A stretch of 64,000 nucleotides of DNA from the NCBI RefSeq assembly GCF_029844725.1, contig NZ_JAOCKJ010000002.1, positions 62,001-126,000 of the forward strand. Direction: 5' to 3'. Under the pieces are notes generated by a model that saw only the letters and a list, made by a program, of their open reading frames with translations, had not been told where the DNA came from and did not search any database. The position numbers were made by a program, and so were the translations under genes. Source of the stretch: Pantoea sp. GD03673 (lineage in GTDB: Bacteria > Pseudomonadota > Gammaproteobacteria > Enterobacterales > Enterobacteriaceae). The number at the start of each line of letters is the position of its first letter. Position 1 is the stretch's first letter. Positions 1 to 9,630 of this stretch are shown here, one piece after another.

Positions 1-1184
1 CCAAGCTTATTCACAAAATCAAATTCGACAATTGCATGCGTTTGTGCAGCGCCATATTTTCCAGTTTCTTTGCTTAACAGGTGCGAATTTGTATTGTATA
101 CGGTCAGGCCTTCTTTGGTTTTAATGGCAAATCCAATGATAGGATTTATGATATGCTTATCGAAACGTACCGAGGCTCGCAAGCTGACTTTTTCTCCAGC
201 GTATACTGTTGCAGGATTTTTTCTTCCGTTTGCGATCAGCTCATAGTCCATCCAGCAAGCTGACTTGTCACCCCATCGATATTCATTTTTATTATAGTTA
301 CTTTTTGAAGCAAAAACGTCGTTAATCAAATTAAGAGATTCGTTAAACTTGTTGTCGATAGTTTTTAAAATTTCAGTTTTCGAATCGTGTTGTTCATTAT
401 CACTATCATTACTGGTGGTCTTACCAAATAGAATATCCATGTACAAATTAACAGCTTTCTTAGGTATTCCCTGGTAAACTTCCTGACCATTACTAAGCAG
501 AACAGCCCGGTCACAATGCGTTACGATTTGTTCACCGGAGTGAGTAACCAGTAATATACTGGTTCCATTTTTCTTGAGTTGACGTAAGCGCTCAAAACAT
601 TTGGCCTGAAACTTAGCATCACCTACAGCTAATGCTTCATCAACAATTAATATATCCGGATCAACCTGCGCTTGTACTGCAAAAGCTAGTCTGACGACCA
701 TTCCACTGGAATATGTTTTGACTGGCTGATCGATAAAATCACCGATATCAGCAAAATCAATAATTGCGTCATACTTCCTGTCAGTCTCTTCCCGCGAAAG
801 GCCAAGTATTGCCGCATTCAAATATATATTCTCGCGACCAGTAAACTCAGGGTTAAATCCAGACCCAAGTTCTAATAATGCTGCAATCCTGCCCTTTGTC
901 TCAACACTGCCTTCGGTTGCAGTCAACGTTCCACATATAATCTGAAGTAAGGTAGATTTGCCACTACCATTTTTTCCTATTAGCCCTACTGTCTCACCTT
1001 TCTTAACTTCAAAGGTTACTCCATTTAAGGCCCAAAATTCCCTATAATAATTTGTCTGCGATTTCCCTGCTAACCCTTTTATTTTTGGCAGCAGGAATTG
1101 TTTTAACCTGTCTTGTGGATTTTTATAAATATAAAAGCATTTTTTTACATTTTTTATACTTATTGCAATATTATCATAAGACAT
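1..1184 (-). CDS. wzt: Wzt: O-antigen ABC exporter ATPase, C-terminus cut by window edge
   Basis: The frame stays open from the ATG at 1182-1184 to base 1, giving about 394 residues without a stop, so the C-terminus lies outside the window. The protein is the nucleotide-binding subunit of an ABC-2 exporter that moves undecaprenol-linked O-polysaccharide across the inner membrane. Visible motifs are Walker A (GKNGSGKST), the ABC signature (TYSSGM), Walker B (ILIVDEALAVGD) and the switch histidine (LLVTHS). After about residue 250 there is an extra domain with NPIIGFAIKTKEG and NTNSH, typical of the Wzt carbohydrate-binding domain that recognises the terminal modification of the chain. The start overlaps the end of wzm by 11 bp, so the two are translationally coupled. 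The region is A+T-rich compared with the flanking core genes. Confidence 0.88.
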   Translation of the reverse strand, partial: MSYDNIAISIKNVKKCFYIYKNPQDRLKQFLLPKIKGLAGKSQTNYYREFWALNGVTFEVKKGETVGLIGKNGSGKSTLLQIICGTLTATEGSVETKGRIAALLELGSGFNPEFTGRENIYLNAAILGLSREETDRKYDAIIDFADIGDFIDQPVKTYSSGMVVRLAFAVQAQVDPDILIVDEALAVGDAKFQAKCFERLRQLKKNGTSILLVTHSGEQIVTHCDRAVLLSNGQEVYQGIPKKAVNLYMDILFGKTTSNDSDNEQHDSKTEILKTIDNKFNESLNLINDVFASKSNYNKNEYRWGDKSACWMDYELIANGRKNPATVYAGEKVSLRASVRFDKHIINPIIGFAIKTKEGLTVYNTNSHLLSKETGKYGAAQTHAIVEFDFVNKL

Positions 1185-1995
1185 CTGCAAACCCTTTCCT
1201 TGACTTCTGGAATACTACAAACCCAACCCATGCGAATAATGAGCAACTTAAAAGATAAATCAAATACTCACTATATGATGGTATCGTACCCCAATACATT
1301 ATTTCTCTGGCCTGTGAAATTGCTGGTGCAAGTGGATTTATATTTAACAGTGGTCTGTACTTTTCTGGGATTGCCGTTATAGGATAGAATATTGGCGATA
1401 AAAACATCAGGGCTGTAACTAAAATTGTTATAATTTGTCCGATATCACGCAGAAAAACGCCTACTGCCGAAAACAGCCAACCCACTCCTGTTATTAATAT
1501 AAAAACAGGCAATATTAGTAGGGGTAAAAGAAGAATTGTCAGATGAGGAATACCGACTTCTATAATATAAAAAAGAACCCAGACGATGACACTAATCATA
1601 GCATGAAAAACTGCTGATAGTGAGTTGACTACCGGTAGTATTTCAAGTGGAAAAATAACTTTTTTGACGTAGTTTACATTTGATAATATTATTGTAGGTG
1701 ATTTATTTGCGCACTCTGCAAATAAATTAAATATAATCAAACCGCTGAATAACACCAAAGCAAATTCTGATTTAGATGAAGCTTCAACACTCCACCTGGC
1801 ATTGAATATAAAACTAAAAACAAAGGTGTAAACGACCAGCATAAATATCGGATTAAAAAAGGACCATAAAATCCCAAAGTATGACCCTTTATATCTACCC
1901 GTTATCTCTCGCTTAGTCAGATTCAGAATCAATTTCCTATTACCCCAAAGACTCGAGGCTATAGAAGCTGGAACAACACTATTAACACTTTTCAT
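1174..1995 (-). CDS. wzm: Wzm: O-antigen ABC exporter permease
   Basis: ABC-2 type integral membrane permease that partners Wzt in O-polysaccharide export. The product of about 273 residues has the family opening (LTKREITGRYKGSYFGILW) followed by about six hydrophobic segments. The frame extends upstream to a TTG at 2046 and also has an ATG at 2007. The ATG at 1995 is preferred because GGATG lies 5 nt before it and the resulting length is close to other Wzm proteins. It follows rfbC after about 180 bp and overlaps wzt. Its A+T-rich composition suggests horizontal acquisition of the serotype-specific part of the operon. Confidence 0.85.
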   Translation of the reverse strand: MKSVNSVVPASIASSLWGNRKLILNLTKREITGRYKGSYFGILWSFFNPIFMLVVYTFVFSFIFNARWSVEASSKSEFALVLFSGLIIFNLFAECANKSPTIILSNVNYVKKVIFPLEILPVVNSLSAVFHAMISVIVWVLFYIIEVGIPHLTILLLPLLILPVFILITGVGWLFSAVGVFLRDIGQIITILVTALMFLSPIFYPITAIPEKYRPLLNINPLAPAISQAREIMYWGTIPSYSEYLIYLLSCSLFAWVGFVVFQKSRKGFADVL

Positions 1996-2178
1996 TAAGG
2001 CATCCATAGTTAACGCCAGAACTTTGATGCTGCATTTATAATGCAACGCTTAAAGAAAAATTGAGCCACTCTGGCTGAAATAATTGATGCCAGACAGACT
2101 TGTCATTATCACTTAAGCGCTGTTTAATAAGATGCTCGGTATGAAATATTAGTTTCGATGCAACTTTATTAACGAGAG

Positions 2179-2727
2179 TTATTTAAAAAACTCTGCGTCA
2201 TTAAAATGCTTTCCTTTCTTATCTTTTTCAGAAAGAAGAGGTTGCTCACCTTTAACCAAAGGCCATTTAATTCCGACGTGTGAATCGTTCCATAGTAACG
2301 AGTGTTCAGCAGATGGATTATAATAATCTGTGCATTTATAAACAAATTCAGCGGTTTCCGACGTAACGTAAAAACCATGAGCAAAACCTTCTGGCACCCA
2401 AAGTTGTTTTTTATTTTCAGCAGAAAGATAAACGCCTACCCATTGACCGAATGTTGCCGAGCTCTTACGCATATCGACAGCTACGTCGAAAACTTCTCCT
2501 GACACAACACGAACAAGCTTACCCTGGGTATTGTTAATCTGGTAATGCATGCCTCTCAAAATCCCTTTTGACGATTTTGAGTGATTATCCTGAACAAATT
2601 GACGGCGACAAACATTCTCTTCGAATTTCTGTTGATTCCAGGTCTCCATAAAGAAACCTCTTTCATCGCCGAAAACAGCAGGCTCGATGATTTTGACATC
2701 CGGTATTTCTGTATCAATTATTTTCAT
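2179..2727 (-). CDS. rfbC: dTDP-4-dehydrorhamnose 3,5-epimerase
   Basis: RmlC/RfbC is the third enzyme of dTDP-L-rhamnose synthesis and epimerises C3 and C5 of dTDP-4-keto-6-deoxyglucose. The 182 residues show the cupin signature of the family: [14 protein letters not shown] near residue 20, the catalytic-histidine stretch [18 protein letters not shown], and [12 protein letters not shown]. Length is typical. The start overlaps the end of rfbA by 4 bp. It is the last of the rhamnose genes before the exporter genes wzm and wzt. Confidence 0.95.
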   Translation of the reverse strand: MKIIDTEIPDVKIIEPAVFGDERGFFMETWNQQKFEENVCRRQFVQDNHSKSSKGILRGMHYQINNTQGKLVRVVSGEVFDVAVDMRKSSATFGQWVGVYLSAENKKQLWVPEGFAHGFYVTSETAEFVYKCTDYYNPSAEHSLLWNDSHVGIKWPLVKGEQPLLSEKDKKGKHFNDAEFFK

Positions 2728-3608
2728 TTTTGCGCATCACCACATATTGCCATCAAGTATCTGCCATAATCATTTTTCATGTAAGGCTTTGCTAACTCTC
2801 GTAATTTTGACACATCGATAAAGCCCATTCGAAAAGCAATTTCTTCCGGGCATGCGATTTTTAGCCCCTGACGTGATTCAATAGTATGAATAAAGTTATT
2901 TGCTTCCATCAGACTCTGGTGCGTACCAGTATCAAGCCAGGCATGACCACGTCCCATGATGGAAACAGAAAGTTTGCCTTGCTCCATGTAGATACGGTTT
3001 ATATCCGTAATCTCCAGTTCACCACGAGGTGATGGAGCAAGGTTCTTAGCCATTTCCACAACGCTGTTGTCATAGAAATAAAGACCGGTAACTGCGTAAT
3101 TGCTGCGTGGATTTTCTGGTTTTTCTACCAGAGAGATGGCTTTACCTTCGCTATCAAACTCAACGACGCCATAACGCTCAGGATCGGTAACATGATACGC
3201 AAAGACTGTAGCCCCATCTTCTTTATGAGATGCAGCTTCCAGTTGCTTGTAAAGGTCATGCCCGTAGAAAATATTATCACCCAGGATAAGTGCAACGGAA
3301 TCGTCGCCGATGAACTCTTCACCAATGATGAACGCCTGCGCCAGGCCATCCGGACTCGGTTGTACTTTGTACTGAATTGAGATGCCCCACTGAGAACCAT
3401 CGCCCAGTAAGCTTTCAAAGCGCGGTGTGTCCTGCGGTGTACTGATGATCAGAATATCGTTAATGCCAGCCAGCATCAGCGTGCTGAGTGGATAGTAAAT
3501 CATGGGTTTATCGTAAACCGGCAGCAATTGCTTGCTCACTGCCATGGTTACCGGATAGAGGCGCGTTCCTGAGCCACCAGCGAGAATAATACCTTTATTC
3601 TTTTTCAC
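2724..3608 (-). CDS. rfbA: Glucose-1-phosphate thymidylyltransferase
   Basis: RmlA/RfbA makes dTDP-glucose from dTTP and glucose-1-phosphate, the first and feedback-controlled step of the dTDP-rhamnose pathway. The N-terminus carries the nucleotidyltransferase signature [16 protein letters not shown] and the loop [27 protein letters not shown] and [20 protein letters not shown] follow in the usual order. At 294 residues it is family length. It lies between rfbD and rfbC in the order B-D-A-C, 44 bp after rfbD. Confidence 0.95.
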   Translation of the reverse strand: MKKNKGIILAGGSGTRLYPVTMAVSKQLLPVYDKPMIYYPLSTLMLAGINDILIISTPQDTPRFESLLGDGSQWGISIQYKVQPSPDGLAQAFIIGEEFIGDDSVALILGDNIFYGHDLYKQLEAASHKEDGATVFAYHVTDPERYGVVEFDSEGKAISLVEKPENPRSNYAVTGLYFYDNSVVEMAKNLAPSPRGELEITDINRIYMEQGKLSVSIMGRGHAWLDTGTHQSLMEANNFIHTIESRQGLKIACPEEIAFRMGFIDVSKLRELAKPYMKNDYGRYLMAICGDAQK

Positions 3609-3652
3609 AATTTCACCTTAATTGGCCAGGCCGCCATTACGACCTGTTTCTA

Positions 3653-4540
3653 TTAAATTAGTGTCTCAAGCAGCATACGTTCAACGCCGACCGTCCAGTC
3701 AGGAAGATTCAGGCCAAAAGCCTGTTGAAACTTTTCTGTATTGAGTCTGGAATTAGCCGGTCGTTTAGCTGGTGTAGGGAATGCACTGGTTGGCACAGCA
3801 TTGATCGTCTGTACCTGAAGTTCGACGCCCTGCTCTTTCGCAAACGCTATCACTTTCGTGGCATAGGCATGCCAGGTTGTCTCTCCCGCGGCAATAAGAT
3901 GGTACAGGCCGGCAACGCTGCCGTTGACCAGAGCCACTCTTATTGCATGCGCAGTGCAGTCAGCAATCAACTCAGCGCCGGTAGGTGCGCCGAACTGATC
4001 GTTTATCACTGACAGTGAGTCCCGATCTTTTGCCAGTTTCAGCATCGTTTTGGCAAAGTTATTTCCCTTAGCTGCGTAGACCCAACTGGTGCGGAAAATG
4101 AGATATTTCGTCATAGTCCGCACAATGGCCTCTTCACCTTCCAGCTTGGTCTGACCGTAGGTGTTAAGTGGCGCAGTCGCATCGTCTTCGCAACAGGGCT
4201 TGTCACCGGAGCCGTCGAACACATAGTCGGTGGAGTAATGGATTAACCATGCCCCTGTCTCTTCAGCGACTTCCGCCAAAGCCGCGATGGAAGTGGCATT
4301 AACCAGCCGCGCCTTGTCCTGTTCTGATTCAGCTTTATCCACTGCCGTGTACGCGGTAGCATTCACGATCACAGCGGGTTTAATCCTGCGAACTGTTTCA
4401 GCCAGTCCCTGTGGATTTTCAAAATCGCCACAGTAGTCACTGGAATGACGGTCGACCACGATTAAGTTGCCTAACGGAGCCAGCGCACGCTGTAATTCCC
4501 AGCCTACCTGGCCATTTTTACCAAACAGCAGAATATCCAT
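3653..4540 (-). CDS. rfbD: dTDP-4-dehydrorhamnose reductase
   Basis: RmlD/RfbD performs the NAD(P)H-dependent last reduction giving dTDP-L-rhamnose. The protein (295 residues) is a short-chain dehydrogenase-like Rossmann protein: the nucleotide-binding LLFGKNGQVGWEL is at the N-terminus, NATAYTAVDKAE near residue 60, and the STDYVFDG and YGQTKLEGE segments hold the catalytic Tyr/Lys pair. The start shares one base with the rfbB stop, so translation is coupled. The rfb genes are less A+T-rich than wzm and wzt. Confidence 0.95.
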   Translation of the reverse strand: MDILLFGKNGQVGWELQRALAPLGNLIVVDRHSSDYCGDFENPQGLAETVRRIKPAVIVNATAYTAVDKAESEQDKARLVNATSIAALAEVAEETGAWLIHYSTDYVFDGSGDKPCCEDDATAPLNTYGQTKLEGEEAIVRTMTKYLIFRTSWVYAAKGNNFAKTMLKLAKDRDSLSVINDQFGAPTGAELIADCTAHAIRVALVNGSVAGLYHLIAAGETTWHAYATKVIAFAKEQGVELQVQTINAVPTSAFPTPAKRPANSRLNTEKFQQAFGLNLPDWTVGVERMLLETLI

Positions 4541-5619
4541 CAGCTACGCTTCTCATAGTTTTCTTCAATCCAGTTCTGATAGGCACCACTCTTCACATGT
4601 TCAACCCACTGTGAATTGTTGAGATACCACTCGACCGTTTTCTTAAAACCCGTTTCAAAAGTCTCTTGCGGTTTCCAGCCCAGATCTTTTTCGATTTTAG
4701 CAGCATCAATCGCGTAGCGACGATCGTGTCCCGGACGATCCTGAACGTAGGTGATTTGGTCGCGGTAAGGTGTCGCTTTCGGACGCAGCTCATCAAGCAG
4801 TTCGCAGACTTTCATCACAACATCAATGTTTTTCTTTTCGTTGTGTCCACCGATGTTATACGTGGTACCGGTCTTTGCATTTTTCACTACGGTATAGAGG
4901 GCACGCGCATGGTCTTCAACATAGAGCCAGTCGCGAATCTGGTCGCCTTTGCCATAGATAGGCAGAGGTTTGCCTTCCAGCGCATTGCTGATAATCAGCG
5001 GAATGAGTTTTTCCGGGAAATGATAAGGACCGTAGTTGTTTGAACAGTTAGTCACAATCACCGGCAATTTATAGGTGCGGCCCCAGGCGCGGACCAGATG
5101 ATCGCTGGCGGCTTTCGTTGAGGAGTAAGGGCTGCTGGGTGCATAAGGGGTTTCTTCAGTGAATAGCGGCAATTCACCATCCATTTCATCCGGATGCGGC
5201 AGGTCACCATACACTTCATCTGTAGAAATATGATGAAAACGGAATGCTGCTTTACGCGCTTCTGGCAGCGCGCTCCAGTACTGGCGGCTTGCTTCTAACA
5301 GTGCATAAGTGCCGACCACGTTAGTCTGAACAAACTCTGCCGGGCCGGTGATTGAGCGATCGACATGGCTTTCAGCGGCCAGATGCATGATGGCATCAGG
5401 CTGAAATTCATTTAATGCGTCAGTGATAGCCTGACCGTCGCAGATATCGATCTGCCTGAAGGTGTAGCGTGGATTGCTGCTCACCTCTTTTAATGATTCA
5501 AGATTGCCTGCATAGGTTAGTTTATCAACGTTTATGACTTCATCATTTGTATTGTTGATTACATGACGCACAACCGCTGAACCGATAAAACCTGCACCAC
5601 CAGTGATAAGAATCTTCAT
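4540..5619 (-). CDS. rfbB: dTDP-glucose 4,6-dehydratase
   Basis: RmlB/RfbB converts dTDP-glucose to dTDP-4-keto-6-deoxyglucose. The extended SDR sequence (359 residues) starts with the [13 protein letters not shown] dinucleotide-binding loop, has [12 protein letters not shown], the [12 protein letters not shown] segment and the [11 protein letters not shown] catalytic Tyr/Lys, then [15 protein letters not shown]. It is the first gene of the O-antigen operon, about 75 bp downstream of the JUMPstart/ops element, so expression is probably RfaH-dependent. The presence of all four rml genes implies rhamnose in the O-polysaccharide or in a neighbouring glycan. Confidence 0.96.
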   Translation of the reverse strand: MKILITGGAGFIGSAVVRHVINNTNDEVINVDKLTYAGNLESLKEVSSNPRYTFRQIDICDGQAITDALNEFQPDAIMHLAAESHVDRSITGPAEFVQTNVVGTYALLEASRQYWSALPEARKAAFRFHHISTDEVYGDLPHPDEMDGELPLFTEETPYAPSSPYSSTKAASDHLVRAWGRTYKLPVIVTNCSNNYGPYHFPEKLIPLIISNALEGKPLPIYGKGDQIRDWLYVEDHARALYTVVKNAKTGTTYNIGGHNEKKNIDVVMKVCELLDELRPKATPYRDQITYVQDRPGHDRRYAIDAAKIEKDLGWKPQETFETGFKKTVEWYLNNSQWVEHVKSGAYQNWIEENYEKRS

Positions 5620-5695
5620 AACGTATTTATTCCTGACAAGCTATCTGAGGCATGGGCGCCTGAATAAAAAGCAGACAATCTTAAACATTTTCAGA

Positions 5696-5734
5696 GCACG
5701 CTACCGCCCCTGGGTTACAGCTCCCACAATGCTG
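5696..5734 (-). promoter_or_regulatory. JUMPstart/ops element of the O-antigen operon
   Basis: Read on the minus strand, these 39 bases follow the JUMPstart consensus closely. They begin CAGCATTGTGGGAGCTG and end with the ops core GGGGCGGTAGCGTGC. In enterobacteria this element in the untranslated leader recruits RfaH to paused RNA polymerase, giving antitermination through long polysaccharide operons. It sits about 75 bp upstream of rfbB. RfaH dependence is inferred from the motif. Confidence 0.9.
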
Positions 5735-6021
5735 ATTATCCTGGACCGAATGAGTATGCTGACAACTGAATCCTGCCAGATGTTCAGCATTCAGTTGATT
5801 GATATCACTTTATTAATGAAATTAGTTAAGTAGGTTTATCATTCAACAAACGTAAATTCTATCACTCAGGTATGGCTATTACGAATAAAATGCGTTTATG
5901 TCATAGGTGTTAGTTCAACTAATGAGCATTTCATCGGACAGGTGATGGTTGCTGATGCATCAGGGTGATGCAATCAGAATAACGGGAAAGGAGTGATAAG
6001 ATAATTCCTAACAGACATTAA
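5735..6021 (-). promoter_or_regulatory. Intergenic region with the presumed O-antigen operon promoter
   Basis: This is the rest of the 433-bp gap between rfbB and galE. It is A+T-rich and holds no credible ORF. The promoter for the rfb-wzm-wzt operon must lie here, upstream of JUMPstart. A TAGAAT hexamer on the minus strand near 5860 could be a -10 element, but no convincing -35 accompanies it, so no promoter is pinned down. Confidence 0.4.
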
Positions 6022-6043
6022 AAAGGCGAACCTGAGTTCGCCT
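6022..6043 (-). terminator. Rho-independent terminator after galE
   Basis: On the minus strand, AAGGCGAAC, a short TCAG loop and GTTCGCCTT form a perfect stem, followed by a T-run. It begins 10 nt beyond the galE stop and separates galF-galE transcription from the O-antigen operon promoter. Confidence 0.85.
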
Positions 6044-6052
6044 TCTTTTCAA

Positions 6053-7066
6053 CTACCGAAACCCGTCCGGGTTCTTGCTCTGCCAGTTCCAGGTATCGCG
6101 CATCATCTCATCGATGCCGCGCGTGACGCGCCAGTCCAGCTCACTGTTTGCCAGTGACGCATCGGCCCAGAACGCAGGCAGGTCGCCGTCACGGCGGGGC
6201 TTGATTTCAAACGGAATCGCCTTGCCCGAAGCGTTCTCAAACGCTTTGATCATCTCCAGCACGGAGAAGCCTTTGCCGCCGCCCAGGTTAAAGGCGGTGT
6301 AGCCTTCAACCTTGTTCAGATGGTCCAGCGCTTTCAGGTGCCCTTCCGCCAGGTCAACCACGTGGATGTAGTCGCGCAGGCAGGTGCCGTCTGGGGTATC
6401 GTAGTCACCGCCAAACACGCCCAGTTTCTCAAGGCGACCAATAGCAACCTGTGCAATGTACGGCAGCAGGTTATTTGGGATGCCCGTCGGGTCTTCACCG
6501 ATTTCGCCTGACTCATGTGCGCCAACCGGGTTGAAGTAACGCAGGGCGATCGCTTTGAACTTCGGCTCTGCTTTAGCGAAATCACGCATCACAAATTCGG
6601 TCATCAGCTTTGAGGTGCCGTAAGGACTGGTGGTGCCGCCAATCGGGGTCGTCTCAACGTAGGGAACCGGTGCATCTGCACCGTAGACGGTCGCAGATGA
6701 GCTGAAGATGAAGTTCCATACGCCAGCGTCACGCATCTCTTCCAGCAGTACCACGGTGCCTGCGACGTTATTCTCGTAGTACTCCAGCGGCATACGCGTC
6801 GATTCGCCCACCGCTTTAAGCGCAGCAAAGTGGATTACTGCTGAAATGCTGTTTGAGGCAAACAGGTCTCGCAGACAGGCGCGGTCACGGATATCGCCTT
6901 CAACGAAGGTTGCTTTCCTTCCCGCCAGTTTCTCCACGCGATTTATCGCTTCACGTGAGGCGTTGCAGAGGTTATCCAGAACCACAACATCATCACCGCG
7001 CTGCAGCAGCGCCAGTACTGTATGGGAGCCGATATACCCTGCTCCGCCCGTGACTAAAATTGCCAT
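6053..7066 (-). CDS. galE: UDP-glucose 4-epimerase
   Basis: GalE interconverts UDP-glucose and UDP-galactose, supplying UDP-galactose for amylovoran/stewartan-type polymers, which are galactose-rich. The 337-residue SDR protein shows GGAGYIGSHTVLALL at the N-terminus, FAALKAVGES, SSSATVYG, and the catalytic YGTSK near residue 150, with LRYFNPVGAH later. Length matches E. coli GalE. It is the copy tied to the polysaccharide locus, downstream of galF, and ends in its own terminator. A second galE may exist in a gal operon elsewhere; that cannot be seen here. Confidence 0.95.
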   Translation of the reverse strand: MAILVTGGAGYIGSHTVLALLQRGDDVVVLDNLCNASREAINRVEKLAGRKATFVEGDIRDRACLRDLFASNSISAVIHFAALKAVGESTRMPLEYYENNVAGTVVLLEEMRDAGVWNFIFSSSATVYGADAPVPYVETTPIGGTTSPYGTSKLMTEFVMRDFAKAEPKFKAIALRYFNPVGAHESGEIGEDPTGIPNNLLPYIAQVAIGRLEKLGVFGGDYDTPDGTCLRDYIHVVDLAEGHLKALDHLNKVEGYTAFNLGGGKGFSVLEMIKAFENASGKAIPFEIKPRRDGDLPAFWADASLANSELDWRVTRGIDEMMRDTWNWQSKNPDGFR

Positions 7067-7108
7067 GAGAGCTCCTTTTAATCTGCCGCGCAGGACGCGG
7101 CGAATTAA

Positions 7109-8011
7109 TTACTGTTGTTTTGCGAGAATGGCCTGGATAGCTTCGCGGAAATCGCGACCCTGCGCGTTGTTGCGCAGTCCGTAAGAGACGAAGGCCTGCA
7201 TGTAACCCAGTTTACGACCGCAGTCGAAACTGTGACCGGTCAGCAGAGAGACATCAACAGTTTTGTGCTTGCTCAGGCTGGCAATAGCATCCGTCAGCTG
7301 GATACGGCCCCATGCGCCTGGCTCAGTGCGCTCCAGCTCTGCCCAGATATCCGCAGAAAGAACATAGCGACCCACTGCAGCCAGGTCAGAGTTCAGTCCG
7401 GCAGCATCTTCAGGCTTCTCGACAAAATCAGCGATTTTGCTGATATCGCCTGGGTGATTAATCGGCTCTTCGGTGGTGATCACTGAGTACTCAGAAAGAT
7501 CGGACGCGGGCATATGCTGCGCCAGAACCTGGCTGTGGCCGGTCTCTTCGAAACGGGCAACCATCGCAGCGAGGTTATAACGCATGTGGTCAGCCGTTGA
7601 GTCATCCAGCAGGACGTCCGGCAACACCACTACAAACGGATTATCACCGATCATCGGGCGGGCACAGAGAATGGAGTGGCCCAGGCCCAGCGGCTGTGCC
7701 TGGCGCACATTCATGATCGTTACGCCTGGCGGGCAGATAGACTGCACTTCGCTCAGCAGCTGGCGCTTCACGCGCGCTTCAAGCAGCGCTTCCAGCTCAT
7801 AGGTGGTGTCGAAGTGGTTTTCAACCGCATTTTTCGAGGCATGCGTGACCAGCACGATCTCTTTAATACCTGCGGCAACACACTCGTCAACGATGTACTG
7901 AATCATCGGTTTGTCGACGACAGGCAGCATCTCTTTCGGAATGGCTTTAGTCGCAGGGAGCATATGCATACCGAGGCCCGCAACCGGGATTACTGCTTTA
8001 AGCTTGGTCAT
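7109..8011 (-). CDS. galF: GalF, UTP-glucose-1-phosphate uridylyltransferase-like subunit
   Basis: The protein belongs to the GalU/GalF family that forms UDP-glucose. The loop [17 protein letters not shown] near the N-terminus is diagnostic of GalF: GalU has TR where GalF has MH, and this change lowers catalytic activity in E. coli Gal[13 protein letters not shown] and [11 protein letters not shown] follow as expected. At 300 residues it has family length. In many enterobacteria galF marks the border of capsule and O-antigen loci, and here it stands between the EPS operon and galE/O-antigen genes. It is 42 bp from galE and probably cotranscribed. Confidence 0.93.
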   Translation of the reverse strand: MTKLKAVIPVAGLGMHMLPATKAIPKEMLPVVDKPMIQYIVDECVAAGIKEIVLVTHASKNAVENHFDTTYELEALLEARVKRQLLSEVQSICPPGVTIMNVRQAQPLGLGHSILCARPMIGDNPFVVVLPDVLLDDSTADHMRYNLAAMVARFEETGHSQVLAQHMPASDLSEYSVITTEEPINHPGDISKIADFVEKPEDAAGLNSDLAAVGRYVLSADIWAELERTEPGAWGRIQLTDAIASLSKHKTVDVSLLTGHSFDCGRKLGYMQAFVSYGLRNNAQGRDFREAIQAILAKQQ

Positions 8012-8245
8012 ATTTATTCCGTTTAATAAAATGAAGATGTGGGTCGATTATGCAGGATCGGCCGGAAGACCAAGTATAATCTTTATCTGAAAAGCGGACA
8101 GTAACTCTCTGTCATAACTTGGAAATTCGGCATTTTGCCCATTGCCAGCGACACCATAAACTGAACAAAGACAATCAGTAATCGCAGATTGCCGCTGCGG
8201 GTTTTAGGCTAATTCACTGTGGGGCTGAGGCCAGCCATAAATGAA

Positions 8246-8271
8246 AACGGGCGACCCAAAGGCCGCCCGTT
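8246..8271 (-). terminator. Terminator at the end of the exopolysaccharide operon
   Basis: On the minus strand an AACGGGCGGCC/GGTCGCCCGTT stem with one mismatch is followed by TTTTC. It starts about 20 bp past the amsL stop and closes the long ams transcript. The rest of the gap up to galF (8012-8245) presumably contains the galF promoter; no clear hexamers are recognised. Confidence 0.8.
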
Positions 8272-8289
8272 GATTTAACGCTGTTGTAA

Positions 8290-9630
8290 TCAGAGCCAGC
8301 CTTCAAACCACTCTGGCATTACAAACAGATTAAAGTGATTAACCAGCATCATCACGCCAACAAAGACCACCGATACCGCCACCCACTGCCGGGCATAGGG
8401 AATAAACCGAATGCCAATCACCGGCTTGATAAAGAACGGATGCGCCAGTGCTGAGATCAGGATCTGCGAGATGGAGAGCGTCAGCGCGACATAAAGCACG
8501 TTTGGCCAGATAAAGGTCGTCGCCAGTACCGCCAGAACCACAATGCTGGCCACGATGTTCCAGTAGAACTCAACGTTGGTGCGTCCGTTAGCCTGCGAAA
8601 TGGCCCCGGTCAGACCGCCCATCGGCCGCAGCATCCCAAACAGCAGCATCAGCGGGATCAGGTGATAAACCTGCTCATGCGACGCGCCGTAGAGCACACG
8701 CACGATAACCGGCGAGAAGATACCAATGGCCAGATACATGGCACTGCTGAACAGCATGATCCCCAGCGTGCCCTTCAGGAACAGTTTCTTCAGCTGCTCG
8801 GCATCGTGCTGCTTCTCAGCAAAGCGCGGCAGTGCCAGACGGTTAATCACCGGCGTCACCAGCTTCAGCGGCTGCAACACCAGCTCTTTCGCCAGTGAGT
8901 AAACGCCCAGCATCTCTGCACCCATCACTTTACCGACCACCAGCGCATCCGCCTGGGTACGCAGCTGATTAATGGTCTGCGAACCCAGCTGATAGCTGCC
9001 GTAGCGAATGGCACCGAAGAATGTGGCTTTGTCGAACTCCCAGGTAGGACGCCACGACTTCTCACCCAGCGCAATCATGCAGAGGATGCGGGTAAAGGCA
9101 TTGATAAACAGGCCCAGAATCGCCGCCGCTACCGTCAGTGAGGTGAACTCCAGCATCGCCACCACACAGAGGAAGGCAAACAGCTTGGTGCCCATCTCAA
9201 TCTTCGCCAGCGAGACCATCCGCTTGGTTTTGATGTAGTGCGCCTGATACTGCGACAGATGTCCCAGCACCAGGAAGTTCAGGCTGGTCAGCATGATCAG
9301 CCCTGTCAGCTCTGGCAGGTGATAGAACCAGGAGACCGGGAAGGCGATCAGTAACATGATCAGACCGGTACACAAGCTAAGGGAGACGTTCACCCAGTAG
9401 ATGGTACTCTGCTCACGACGGGTGATGTTCTGGCGATGTACCAGATAGCTGCTCATCCCCATATCCTGCAGCACACCCGCCACCGCCAGGATGGCGTTGA
9501 TGATGGCTAACAGTCCCAGCTCGTGGGTTTCCAGTTTGCGGGCGAGAAAGCTCAGCTGTGCAACCTGCAGCACTGCGGAAAAGCAGGTGCTGCCGAACAG
9601 CCAAATCGCCTGTGACTTAAATCCACTCAC
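8290..9630 (-). CDS. amsL: AmsL/Wzx-type polysaccharide flippase
   Basis: This 446-residue multispanning membrane protein of the MOP/Wzx flippase family has 12 or more hydrophobic segments and few charged loops. It is expected to flip the lipid-linked EPS repeat unit to the periplasmic face for polymerisation. Its position at the end of the cluster after amsJ and amsK is that of amsL in Erwinia amylovora and wzx in Pantoea stewartii. The start overlaps amsK by 4 bp. A terminator lies just downstream. Confidence 0.9.
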   Translation of the reverse strand: MSGFKSQAIWLFGSTCFSAVLQVAQLSFLARKLETHELGLLAIINAILAVAGVLQDMGMSSYLVHRQNITRREQSTIYWVNVSLSLCTGLIMLLIAFPVSWFYHLPELTGLIMLTSLNFLVLGHLSQYQAHYIKTKRMVSLAKIEMGTKLFAFLCVVAMLEFTSLTVAAAILGLFINAFTRILCMIALGEKSWRPTWEFDKATFFGAIRYGSYQLGSQTINQLRTQADALVVGKVMGAEMLGVYSLAKELVLQPLKLVTPVINRLALPRFAEKQHDAEQLKKLFLKGTLGIMLFSSAMYLAIGIFSPVIVRVLYGASHEQVYHLIPLMLLFGMLRPMGGLTGAISQANGRTNVEFYWNIVASIVVLAVLATTFIWPNVLYVALTLSISQILISALAHPFFIKPVIGIRFIPYARQWVAVSVVFVGVMMLVNHFNLFVMPEWFEGWL

